Origin: an uncultured Desulfobacterales bacterium
Lineage (GTDB): Bacteria > Desulfobacterota > Desulfobacteria > Desulfobacterales > JAFDCJ01
Assembly: GCA_945787595.1 (NCBI GenBank)
Contig: CALZJV010000163.1
Location: 1 to 13,146 of the forward strand
Reading direction: 5' to 3'
Length of the DNA stretch: 13,146 nt
The translations under genes were made by a program, and so were the position numbers. The notes under the pieces are model-generated. The model worked only from the letters and a program-made list of their open reading frames with translations. It was not told the DNA's origin and did no database searches. Below are positions 1-6,526 of the stretch, one piece after another. Position 1 is the first letter of the stretch. Each line of letters starts with the position of its first letter.

Positions 1-59
1 AAACCTGACACCTGAAACCTTGAACAGATTTGATCTATGGCAGAGCCGATCACCTCTGA

Positions 60-78
60 CCTGGCCCTGAGGACCAGG
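60..78. other. Small hairpin near left edge
   Basis: The arms CCTGG (60-64) and CCAGG (74-78) are complementary, with two further pairs inside after one mismatch and a TGA loop. On the + strand the stem is followed by a T-rich stretch (79-90). It could be a weak terminator, or just part of the decayed sequence. No intact gene lies next to it in the window. Confidence 0.25.
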
Positions 79-91
79 TTTTCGATTTTGA

Positions 92-228
92 ATAAATACC
101 CTGAATATTGGTCCTGTGGTTTCCGTCATGCTTGATATAGCCGGCTTCGGATAGTTCAACCCTTATCTTTTTCGCCAGTTCAACCGATGGATTGTATCCG
201 ATCGCAATAAATACCCCTCAACGTCTAA
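92..228 (-). pseudogene. trxB: Decayed C-terminal piece of a thioredoxin reductase-like flavoprotein
   Basis: Reading leftward from 217, the frame gives GVFIAIGYNPSVEL, then ELSEAGYI, then RTNIQGIYS. This is the typical run of thioredoxin reductase (TrxB) just before the AGDV FAD-binding motif. The residues LDVEG expected just upstream lie in another frame (about 228-217), so one base has been lost. After GIYS, near 92, similarity stops: the AGDV motif and the rest of the C-terminus are absent. There is no start codon and no N-terminal FAD or NADPH domain. It begins directly after the stop of the DUF2062 gene on the same strand, so it was probably left behind by a rearrangement. Assignment rests on motif recognition only; another member of the pyridine nucleotide-disulfide oxidoreductase family is possible. 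Confidence 0.6.
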
Positions 229-231
229 TGT

Positions 232-807
232 TCACTTCTCTTTTCTTTTTCCTCGAATTTTCTTTTTTACTTTTTCTTTTGCTTTTACCAACCGGGCCTT
301 TTGCACAGCCACTTTCTCTTTGACACTTTGCTGATATTTATTTACAGCCGCAAAGGACAAATAATAGCTCAAAACAGCCAGGGGCAATCCAATTATGATG
401 CCACCTACCGTCAATGCACCAAATATTACGGGGGCATTTTTCAGCATTTCCTTGACTATACTCCAGGTGAAATCATCAGGCAAGTTCAGTGTCGCCTTCA
501 GTCCCAGCAGCTTGGCACCGACGATATACGTAATACCATAGATAAAAGGGGAGGTAAGGGGATTGGTAATCAAAACCCCAAACGCTGCTGAAATTTTGCT
601 CCATTTGAGCAGGGCGGCAAAAAAAATCGCGATGGGCATTTGAATTCCTATCGTCGGCGTCATACCGATAAAAATACCCAGCGCAAAGCCTAATGCGATT
701 TCGCGGGGTTGACCTTTAACTTTTATAAATCTGTCATATACCCTGCGAAACAGATTTTGCAAGTTATCTTTCTTTTTTCTTTTCGATGGTTTTAATTCGA
801 CAGACAT
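232..807 (-). CDS. DUF2062 domain membrane protein, left copy
   Basis: A 191-residue protein of the DUF2062 family, small inner-membrane proteins of unknown biochemical function. The N-terminus is strongly basic (KRKKK at about 9-13). A hallmark segment follows at about 32-60 (KGQPREIALGFALGIFIGMTPTIG). Hydrophobic segments lie at about 38-55, 58-72, 85-105 and 127-152, and a lysine/arginine-rich cytoplasmic-type tail ends the protein. It is about 84% identical by hand count (about 30 differences in 191) to a second copy at 9996-10571, with no length change. It is transcribed divergently from the phosphatase fragment at 846, only 38 bp away. There is no Shine-Dalgarno sequence before the ATG. 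The reading frame is intact, so it may still be functional although its divergent partner is broken. Confidence 0.9.
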   Translation of the reverse strand: MSVELKPSKRKKKDNLQNLFRRVYDRFIKVKGQPREIALGFALGIFIGMTPTIGIQMPIAIFFAALLKWSKISAAFGVLITNPLTSPFIYGITYIVGAKLLGLKATLNLPDDFTWSIVKEMLKNAPVIFGALTVGGIIIGLPLAVLSYYLSFAAVNKYQQSVKEKVAVQKARLVKAKEKVKKKIRGKRKEK

Positions 808-844
808 CTATTCATTGTTATGCTAAGTAAACGCTTCAGGTTAA
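797..844. promoter_or_regulatory. Degraded bidirectional promoter, left copy
   Basis: This is the counterpart of the face-to-face promoter in the right copy. For the + strand: TCGACA (797-802), 16 bp, TATGCT (819-824). For the - strand: TTAACC (844-839), 16 bp, CATAAC (822-817). The overlapping -10 region is conserved between copies, but both -35 boxes have lost bases compared with the perfect TTGACA pair in the right copy. That is what would be expected if selection on this copy has relaxed. Confidence 0.4.
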
Positions 845-845
845 G

Positions 846-1055
846 TTGGTTACTTACGAAAGGACGGAGAAAAGGTCGGAATATCCGGTCAGATGGATAA
901 CCACCGAACTGGCCGTCGGCTATGCGCCCAGATCATATAATGATCTGGAAGCAATCCGCACGCAGGGAATCGCCGCCACTGTCAATCTACCCAAAATGTC
1001 TGCACCAGTTGTTACGCGTTCTCTTTATTTCTTGATTTTCTTCAAAAATACTTAG
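846..1055 (+). pseudogene. Truncated dual-specificity phosphatase, N-terminal fragment
   Basis: The first 48 residues (through ATVNL) match the N-terminus of the intact phosphatase at 10610-11089, with about 40 of 48 identical. Similarity then stops at about base 989, and the remaining 21 codons are unrelated. The fragment lacks the HCxxGxxR catalytic loop and the general-acid aspartate, so it cannot be an active phosphatase. The only start codon in this part of the frame is TTG at 846, without a clear ribosome site; the TTG that could serve as an internal start in the intact copy is AGG here. The frame ends in a stop that overlaps the last codon of ftsH on the other strand. The abrupt break at the ftsH end suggests the protease block joined this repeat here, or that the 3' part was deleted. 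Confidence 0.8.
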
Positions 1056-2890
1056 GCTAATTCCTTCTGGTTTTCTGATGGCTTAGACGAAGTTACATCC
1101 ATCAGCGCTTTCAATTCTTCTCCCTCAATTTTCTCCTTTTCAAGCAATAACTTGGCACCTCTATCGAGAATTTCTCTTTTTTGGCGTAAAATCTCCATCG
1201 CCCTTGAATACTGCTGGTTGATGATTTCGCTGACCTCTCCATCAATGAGCTCGGCTGTGGCTTCACTGTATTCCACAGCGCCTTCCATCGGAATGTTGAG
1301 ATACTGAGCTCTTTTTTCTCGAGCAAAATAAACCTGGCCTATCTTAGCGCTCATGCCATATTCCTTGACCATGCTGCGGGCAATATCCGTGGCCCGGGCC
1401 AGATCGTTGTGGGCGCCGGTGGAAATATCCTCAAATACAAGCTCCTCGGCGGCCCGGCCTCCTAATAGCGTCGTAATTTTGTTGAGCAGTTCTGTTTTTT
1501 GCATTAAAAATCGATCTTCGGTGGGCACCTGCATGGTATAACCCAGTGCGGCAATCCCCCGTGGAATTATGGAAATCTTCTGGACCGGATCCGTGCCGGG
1601 CAACGCTAAAGCGGTAATGGCATGGCCCATTTCGTGATAAGCCACAATTTCTCTTTCTTTAGCATTGATCAGCCGATTCTTCTTCTCCAAACCGGCAACG
1701 ACTCTTTCAACAGCCTCTTCAAATTCCGGCATCCCCACTTTCTTTTTATTGCGGCGTACGGCCAGCAGTGCGGCTTCATTGATCAGATTGGCCAGATCCG
1801 CACCCACCATGCCGGAGGTCATACTCGCCAACACCTCCACATCCAGATTCCCCTCTGTTTTAATGTTTTTCAAATGCACTTTTAAAATTGCTGCCCGGCC
1901 TTCCTTATCGGGACGATCGACCAGAATATTGCGGTCAAACCGGCCGGGACGCAGCAGCGCCGGATCAAGTATCTCCGGACGGTTGGTAGCCGCCAGCAAA
2001 ATGACGCCCACATTAGGATCGAAACCGTCCATTTCAACCAGGAGCTGGTTGAGGGTCTGCTCACGCTCATCATGGCCACCGATCGTCCCAAAGCCGCGGG
2101 CTTTCCCCAGGGCGTCCAACTCGTCAATAAATATAATACAAGGTGCCTTTTGTTTAGCCTGTTCAAAGAGATCCCGGACACGGGCTGCTCCCATTCCCAC
2201 GAACATTTCAACAAATTCCGAGCCGCTCATACTGAAAAAGGGAACACCGCTTTCGCCGGCTGCGGCTTTGGCAAGCATGGTCTTGCCCGTACCCGGCGAT
2301 CCGACCAGCAAAATTCCCTTTGGAATTTTCCCACCGATGTCTGTAAATTTTCCCGGTTCCTGTAAAAATTCAACCACCTCCATAAGCTCCTGTTTGGCTT
2401 CATCCACACCGGCGACATCCTCGAAGCGTGCATCGATGTCTTCCTGCATGTATACTTTGGCCTTGTTTTTTCCCAGGGTCATAAATCCGGGCTGCTGGCC
2501 GCTCATACGCTTCATCATAAAGTACCAGACCCCAAAAAAAATAAATACCGGGATTACCCAGGACAGAAGTGTGGGCAAGAACTGGGATTCGATCTCGCCT
2601 TTGAAGTTCACATTATATTGCTCGAGCAGTTTGGAAGTCTCAGGATCGACTCTCACGGTCTTGAACACAATGTCTTTGGCCGGGGCCCCTTCACCTTCCT
2701 TATATTTACCCTGGATCTGATTGGATGAAATGGCCACCTCTATAATTTTATTTTCCTTCAAGAGCTTTAGAAATTGGCTATACGTGATTGTTTTAATTTC
2801 GAATGCAGAAACCATATAGTTCTGGATGATAAAAACAAACCAGATCCCTAATATGACATACCAGATGGAAAATTTTTGTTGCTTCTCCAT
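1052..2890 (-). CDS. ftsH: ATP-dependent zinc metalloprotease FtsH
   Basis: A membrane-anchored AAA+ protease that extracts and degrades damaged or unassembled membrane proteins and some cytosolic regulators. It is 612 residues long, within the usual FtsH range. Two membrane segments (about 9-26 and 107-126) flank a periplasmic domain. The AAA domain has Walker A GSPGTGKT (197-204; the usual form is GPPGTGKT), the pore motif FVG (230-232), Walker B IIFIDE (252-257) and the arginine-finger region LLRPGRFDR (312-320). The protease domain has zinc ligands HEMGH (419-423; usually HEAGH), with D496 in the HNDLARAT segment as the likely third ligand. A helical C-terminal region follows, with a charged tail. 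The start is supported by AAGGAGGT a few bases upstream. It lies 67 bp downstream of htpX on the same strand and is probably co-transcribed with it. The paired protease gene and local context suggest a stress-linked FtsH copy, possibly additional to a housekeeping one; that is inference. Confidence 0.97.
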   Translation of the reverse strand: MEKQQKFSIWYVILGIWFVFIIQNYMVSAFEIKTITYSQFLKLLKENKIIEVAISSNQIQGKYKEGEGAPAKDIVFKTVRVDPETSKLLEQYNVNFKGEIESQFLPTLLSWVIPVFIFFGVWYFMMKRMSGQQPGFMTLGKNKAKVYMQEDIDARFEDVAGVDEAKQELMEVVEFLQEPGKFTDIGGKIPKGILLVGSPGTGKTMLAKAAAGESGVPFFSMSGSEFVEMFVGMGAARVRDLFEQAKQKAPCIIFIDELDALGKARGFGTIGGHDEREQTLNQLLVEMDGFDPNVGVILLAATNRPEILDPALLRPGRFDRNILVDRPDKEGRAAILKVHLKNIKTEGNLDVEVLASMTSGMVGADLANLINEAALLAVRRNKKKVGMPEFEEAVERVVAGLEKKNRLINAKEREIVAYHEMGHAITALALPGTDPVQKISIIPRGIAALGYTMQVPTEDRFLMQKTELLNKITTLLGGRAAEELVFEDISTGAHNDLARATDIARSMVKEYGMSAKIGQVYFAREKRAQYLNIPMEGAVEYSEATAELIDGEVSEIINQQYSRAMEILRQKREILDRGAKLLLEKEKIEGEELKALMDVTSSKPSENQKELA

Positions 2891-2957
2891 TTAACCTCCT
2901 TTCCCAATTTTCACCGCTTTTTATTGAGGAATACTTTAACTTGCATTTAGGTGCGAA

Positions 2958-3851
2958 TTATCGATAGTCAGGGGATGCGGACTTTTGCAACGCCGTAATT
3001 CTGTCCTCGAGATGAGGATGGGTTGCGAAAAGAGCAGCCAACCCTCGCTTTCTGGTCCCCGAAATACCAAACGCAGCCATCTCGTCAGGCAAGTGTTGTT
3101 TATTTATGGATGCCCTCAAAGTCTCAAGGGCACCTATCATCGGCCTTTTGCCCACCAGACCGGCTGCACCGCTGTCTGCGCGGTACTCTCTCCTGCGGGA
3201 GAACCAGAAAACAATGATCGATGCCAGGATGGCGAGCAATATTTCGGTCAAAATAGTCGTTACCCAGAAGCCAATTCCATGTCCTCTCTCGTTTCTGAAT
3301 ACCAGCCTATCCACAGTGTGGCCCACGATGCGGGAGAAAAATATGACGAAGGTGTTTATAACGCCCTGAATCAGCGCCAGGGTCACCATATCCCCGTTTG
3401 CGATGTGGGAAACCTCGTGAGCCAGAACTGCACGAATTTTCTCCCTTTCCATACGATAAAGCAAGCCGGACGACACCGCTACCAGGGAGCTGTTCCTGCG
3501 CATTCCGGTGGCAAAGGCATTCATATCTTCCGAGCTATAGATGCCCACCTCCGGCATTTCGATTCCCCCTGCTCGTGCCAAATCCGACACCGTCTTTATG
3601 AGCCAAACCTCTCTTTCAGTACCGGGAGTCGTAATTACCGCTAGATCCGTGAGTCTTTTTGCTGTCCACTTCGATAGGGCAAGGCTTATAAATGAACCGC
3701 CCATGCCAAAAAGTGCAGCAAATATTAAAAGGGATTGATAGTTAATACCGTAATTGGTCAGGTATGGTTCAATTCCGAGAAGTCTTATAACGGTGCCAAA
3801 TATGATAAGAATGGCCAAATTGGTCATCAGGAAATAAAGAACTCTGCGCAT
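2958..3851 (-). CDS. htpX: Membrane zinc metalloprotease HtpX (M48 family)
   Basis: HtpX is an inner-membrane zinc protease that cleaves misfolded membrane proteins and works alongside FtsH in membrane quality control. Numbered from the upstream ATG at 3869, it shows HEVSH (151-155), the M48 zinc motif, and the third ligand E228 in RRREYRAD, a typical HtpX signature. Hydrophobic segments lie at about 10-30, 46-65, 163-180 and 205-224. I prefer the ATG at 3851 (297 residues): MRRVLYFLMTNLAIL is how HtpX proteins usually begin, and a GAGGG lies 8 bases before it. The ATG at 3869 adds six residues (MSEGKN) and has no ribosome site. It sits between a TPR remnant and ftsH, all on the - strand, downstream of a sigma-54 promoter match. 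The pairing with ftsH agrees with the known functional link. Confidence 0.95.
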   Translation of the reverse strand: MRRVLYFLMTNLAILIIFGTVIRLLGIEPYLTNYGINYQSLLIFAALFGMGGSFISLALSKWTAKRLTDLAVITTPGTEREVWLIKTVSDLARAGGIEMPEVGIYSSEDMNAFATGMRRNSSLVAVSSGLLYRMEREKIRAVLAHEVSHIANGDMVTLALIQGVINTFVIFFSRIVGHTVDRLVFRNERGHGIGFWVTTILTEILLAILASIIVFWFSRRREYRADSGAAGLVGKRPMIGALETLRASINKQHLPDEMAAFGISGTRKRGLAALFATHPHLEDRITALQKSASPDYR

Positions 3852-3886
3852 ATTCTTACCCTCACTCATGTGTTTGAAAAAGCATT

Positions 3887-4030
3887 CTATTTTTCTTGCA
3901 TACTTTCGACAATCTTCAGTGTCTTTTGATCCTCTGGATCTATTTTAAGGATCTCCCGAATATGTTCGGTGGCTTTTCGCACTTTACCGCACTCAAGGTA
4001 TAGGCTGCTCAGCAACAGCAATTCTACCAT
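3887..4030 (-). pseudogene. Short TPR-protein C-terminal remnant (or small ORF)
   Basis: A 47-codon frame from ATG 4030 ends in TAG. It contains LYLECGKVRKATEHI followed by EILKIDPEDQKTL, which reads like the second helix and linker of a tetratricopeptide repeat. The frame is open further upstream to a TAA at 4070-4072 (about 13 more codons), and that part also looks like protein (KQSYPFLLMVE), so the ATG is probably internal to a former larger gene. No Shine-Dalgarno sequence precedes the ATG. A single TPR motif is not known to fold alone, so I treat it as the tail of a lost TPR protein. It lies about 35 bp before htpX and just inside the predicted sigma-54 transcript, so it could also be translated as a leader peptide. 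Confidence 0.5.
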
Positions 4031-4075
4031 TAAAAGAAATGGATAGCTTTGCTTTAATTCATGCTTTGATTATAG

Positions 4076-4091
4076 AGCAACGTTTGTGCCA
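4076..4091 (-). promoter_or_regulatory. Sigma-54 (RpoN) promoter for htpX-ftsH
   Basis: On the - strand the sequence reads TGGCAC-AAACG-TTGCT. This matches the RpoN consensus TGGCAC-N5-TTGCW at every defined position, with exactly 10 bp between the -24 GG and the -12 GC. The predicted start of transcription is near 4065, followed by the TPR remnant, htpX and ftsH. An enhancer-binding activator and RpoN would be required; neither is encoded in the window. Confidence 0.75.
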
Positions 4092-4465
4092 TATAAGTAA
4101 GGGTTAACCTGTTTGTAAATTCACTGGCGGCGCTATATCCCTGTTATTCGTCGAAAACAACTGATAAAAAACTGCTCTGAAGGGGAAGTAGGAAGGCTAA
4201 ATTGGATTGATAAGTTTTGGATGCCGTAAAATTTAGAACTCCAGGTTCTGATTTCAAAAAAGAACCAGAACTAATTTATCTGATTTTCAATTGTCGATCA
4301 GTTCCTATTTTGATCAGCATTAACAGCCCGCAAAAAATAGTAACCGCGTCGTGAATAAAACAATTTCATCCAAGGTGCAAACGCATTGATAATTATCCTA
4401 AATATGTAGCCCGTCTATTTAAATTCTCCTGCATAATAAAATTCACCTCCGGATCGGGCTCAAAT

Positions 4466-4481
4466 TGGCACATGCTTTGCT
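4466..4481 (+). promoter_or_regulatory. Sigma-54 (RpoN) promoter for the zinc-ribbon gene
   Basis: Reads TGGCAC-ATGCT-TTGCT with a preceding T, matching the RpoN consensus at every defined position and with the obligatory 10 bp between GG and GC. Transcription should start near 4492, leaving a leader of about 75 bases before the ATG at 4567. A TATAAT just downstream (4484-4489) is spaced too close to any -35 box to be a sigma-70 promoter. Confidence 0.8.
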
Positions 4482-4566
4482 GTTATAATTTTACCACAGG
4501 GAGTTGGAATGATCTGATCAACAGTTATTCATTTACAATATTTTCTATATTATGGAGGAGAATCAA

Positions 4567-5109
4567 ATGCAATGTCCAAAATGCAATGGCGCTATGGAAG
4601 CTAAAAACATCGAAGATGTCAAAATTGATGTTTGCTCTAAATGCTCTGGTGTATGGTTTGCTCAAGATGAACTAAGAAAGGCCAAAGATCAGACCGAACC
4701 CGATCTCAATTGGATGGATTTTGAGATTTGGAAACATGAAGACCAGTTTAAATTTTCTCAAAAACCTATCAACTGCCCCAATTGCCAAATTGATATGGTG
4801 ATAATCAAATACGAAGATACTGAAGTTGAGATCGATTATTGTCCACAATGCCAAGGAACATGGTTAGAGGAAAGTGAGTTTAGCAATATAATAGATGCTC
4901 TGAATTCAGAATTGGCCAATAAGAGTATACCAAATTATGTGAAGGCCAGTTTAGAGGAGGCGAAAGAAATAATTACTGGCCCTGAAAGTCTGGTATCGGA
5001 GTGGAAAGATTTCGCGACAGTTCTGAGAATGTTTCAATACAGGTTCTTTATTGAGAATCCAAACCTAAGAGATACAATCATTAATATACAAAAGGGGTTT
5101 CCATTATAA
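4567..5109 (+). CDS. Double zinc-ribbon (zf-TFIIB) protein
   Basis: A 180-residue soluble protein with two TFIIB-type zinc ribbons. The first uses C3, C6, C23 and C26 (CPKC ... CSKC), followed by GVWFAQDEL. The second uses C70, C73, C92 and C95 (CPNC ... CPQC), followed by GTWLEESEF. The CxxCxGxW-L/F-xxxE ending is the signature of the zf-TFIIB family, whose function is not established. A helical C-terminal part (about 105-180) has no recognised domain. I choose ATG 4567 over ATG 4552: GGAGGAG (4554-4560) sits 6 bases before it, and proteins of this family usually begin MxCPxC. The ATG at 4552 is formed by the ribosome site itself. It is AT-richer than most neighbours and is the only gene directly behind the + strand sigma-54 promoter, which hints at shared activation with htpX-ftsH. 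Confidence 0.88.
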   Translation: MQCPKCNGAMEAKNIEDVKIDVCSKCSGVWFAQDELRKAKDQTEPDLNWMDFEIWKHEDQFKFSQKPINCPNCQIDMVIIKYEDTEVEIDYCPQCQGTWLEESEFSNIIDALNSELANKSIPNYVKASLEEAKEIITGPESLVSEWKDFATVLRMFQYRFFIENPNLRDTIINIQKGFPL

Positions 5110-5366
5110 TAATTCTCTACTAACGGAAGTACCAGATAGCAATAACGTTTAGATTTTATCGATAAATGCCGTGATAGCAAGGAAAGAAGACGCCTGCCAG
5201 GAAAAGAAGGAAAAAATAAAACAAATATAACCCATCCCGCATCCGCCGAAGGAAGAGAATCAAACAGGTCGTAAATCTATTGATCATGTATAATTGATTG
5301 ATAAATCGCTAAATTAGCTGGAAAATGCAATCGGGCACTCCTAGGTCTGAAAAATAGAAATAAATC
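5110..5366. other. Intergenic gap without recognisable gene
   Basis: An AT-rich, purine-rich gap between the zinc-ribbon gene and the DUF21 gene. I see no conserved ORF, RNA gene or strong promoter. The DUF21 promoter is presumably here, but no -35/-10 pair is convincing. Confidence 0.4.
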
Positions 5367-5384
5367 GGAGGAAGGATTTTTTCA

Positions 5385-6404
5385 ATGGGCACAACGTTAT
5401 TCATAAGTTTTCTTACCTGGATCGGCATTTTTTTCTGCATATCCCAATCCGCCATGTTTTCCGGTTTGAATTTGGCTTTTTTTAGTATCAGTCGACTCAG
5501 GTTGGAAGTGGAAGCCGACCTCGGAAATCGTGATGCTTCTATTGTTCTGAATATGCGAAAAGATTCAAATTTTTTATTGACAACGGTTCTTTGGGGAAAT
5601 GTTGGAGTCAATGTCCTGCTGACGCTGCTTTCCAATTCGGTACTGGCTGGAGTTTCTGCTTTTTTCTTTTCAACCGTGATCATCACCATCATCGGCGAAA
5701 TTATGCCACAGGCTTATTTTTCCCGCCATGCATTGCGCATGGCCTCAATGCTGGCACCGCTGTTAAAATTTTACCAGATCCTGTTATTTCCAGCTGCTAA
5801 GCCTACTGCCAAAATATTGGACGCCTGGCTGGGGGCCGAAGGAATCCAATATTTCCGCGAGCACAGTCTCAGGGAAGTCATCAAGAAACACATCGAGGCC
5901 GATGTGTCCGATGTGGATCGCCTGGAAGGGATCGGTGCGTTGAATTTTTTGGCCATCGACGACCTTCTGGCCGTTGATGAGGGCGAACACATTGACCCCA
6001 AAAGTATGATATCATTGGATTTTAAGAAAAATTTACCTGTATTCCGGTCATTCGAAAGATCAACCTCGGATCCATTTTTGAGACAGGTAGAAGTTAGTAA
6101 AAAAAAATGGGTTATTCTTATAGATTCGACTGGAGAACCGCATTTTGTACTGGATTCCGATGCATTTCTGCGGGACGCGCTTTTTGAGACAACACCGATA
6201 AATCCGTTAGGATACTGCCACCGGCCGATAATCGTTAAAAATACAAGCGCGCTTCTAGGCAATGTTTTATGTCAGCTGAAGGAGTGCGCGCATTGCATCA
6301 GGGATGATATTATAGACCGGGATGTAGTTCTCATATGGGGAAAAGAGGAAAAACGTGTTATCACCGGAGCAGACATTCTGGGGAGATTATTAAAAGGAAT
6401 ATAA
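5385..6404 (+). CDS. DUF21 (CNNM/CorC-type) membrane protein
   Basis: A 339-residue protein whose N-terminal half fits the DUF21/CNNM transmembrane domain found in magnesium/cobalt efflux-type proteins. Hydrophobic segments lie at about 4-20, 63-83, 88-106 and 118-138. The segment LLTTVLWGNVGVNVLLTLLS (64-83) corresponds to the family's GN-x-xVN motif, and GEIMPQ (104-109) to the family's GEIxPK. The C-terminal half (about 180-339) lacks clear paired CBS domains and the CorC_HlyC domain. Only a CBS-like end (DVVLIWGKEEKRVITGADIL, 313-332) is suggestive. Members of this branch may transport or sense divalent cations, but the substrate is unknown. GGAGGAAGGA (5367-5376) ends 8 bases before the ATG. 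An SLC13-type transporter follows 122 bp downstream on the same strand. Confidence 0.85.
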   Translation: MGTTLFISFLTWIGIFFCISQSAMFSGLNLAFFSISRLRLEVEADLGNRDASIVLNMRKDSNFLLTTVLWGNVGVNVLLTLLSNSVLAGVSAFFFSTVIITIIGEIMPQAYFSRHALRMASMLAPLLKFYQILLFPAAKPTAKILDAWLGAEGIQYFREHSLREVIKKHIEADVSDVDRLEGIGALNFLAIDDLLAVDEGEHIDPKSMISLDFKKNLPVFRSFERSTSDPFLRQVEVSKKKWVILIDSTGEPHFVLDSDAFLRDALFETTPINPLGYCHRPIIVKNTSALLGNVLCQLKECAHCIRDDIIDRDVVLIWGKEEKRVITGADILGRLLKGI

Positions 6405-6526
6405 TTATGTGGTTGGTCATGCGAAACGAGCCTCTGTGTTATCATGCTGACGACTTAGTTCGAGTTATTCGTTAAACTATTTTAGCATCGCCATCCATCT
6501 TTCGACGACAAATGGAGGTATTAGAA

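Larger units (their letters stand above)
232..989. repeat. Left copy of a 758-bp direct repeat (DUF2062 plus phosphatase start)
   Basis: The stretch from the DUF2062 stop codon to base 989 matches 9996-10753 in the same orientation and is exactly the same length (758 bp). Both carry the DUF2062 gene on -, the same 38-bp spacer and the first 48 codons of the phosphatase on +. Protein identity is about 83-84% in both parts by hand count. Similarity stops abruptly after 989, inside the phosphatase, and just outside 232. The copies are old enough to have diverged, yet no indel has accumulated. Confidence 0.85.
4031..4550. other. Long intergenic regulatory region between two sigma-54 promoters
   Basis: About 520 bp, AT-rich, with no convincing gene. 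It contains two outward-pointing sigma-54 promoter matches (4076-4091 on -, 4466-4481 on +). Between them is an imperfect inverted repeat GGTTCT (4244-4249) / AGAACC (4261-4266). There are also several copies of CTGAT or its complement ATCAG: CTGAT at 4161, 4248 and 4280, ATCAG at 4297 and 4313. Bases 4280-4317 lie roughly 175-250 bp from both predicted start sites, a usual distance for an enhancer-binding activator. The binding-site idea is weak, since short AT-rich words recur by chance. Confidence 0.45.

Noticed and set aside
1..24. Imperfect 7-bp tandem repeat (ACCTGA-like units) at the left edge
   Set aside because: Fewer than four degenerate units and cut by the window edge; too little to call.
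1150..1160. TTGGCAC words inside ftsH, DUF2062 and the SLC13-type gene
   Set aside because: No TTGC at the right distance, and they lie inside coding sequence.
1665..2720. 351-codon open frame antisense to ftsH
   Set aside because: Serine/proline/arginine-rich shadow of a strongly conserved gene; no domain and no ribosome site.
4465..4489. Sigma-70 reading of TTGGCA and TATAAT before the zinc-ribbon gene
   Set aside because: The spacer is only 13 bp; the same bases fit a sigma-54 promoter perfectly.
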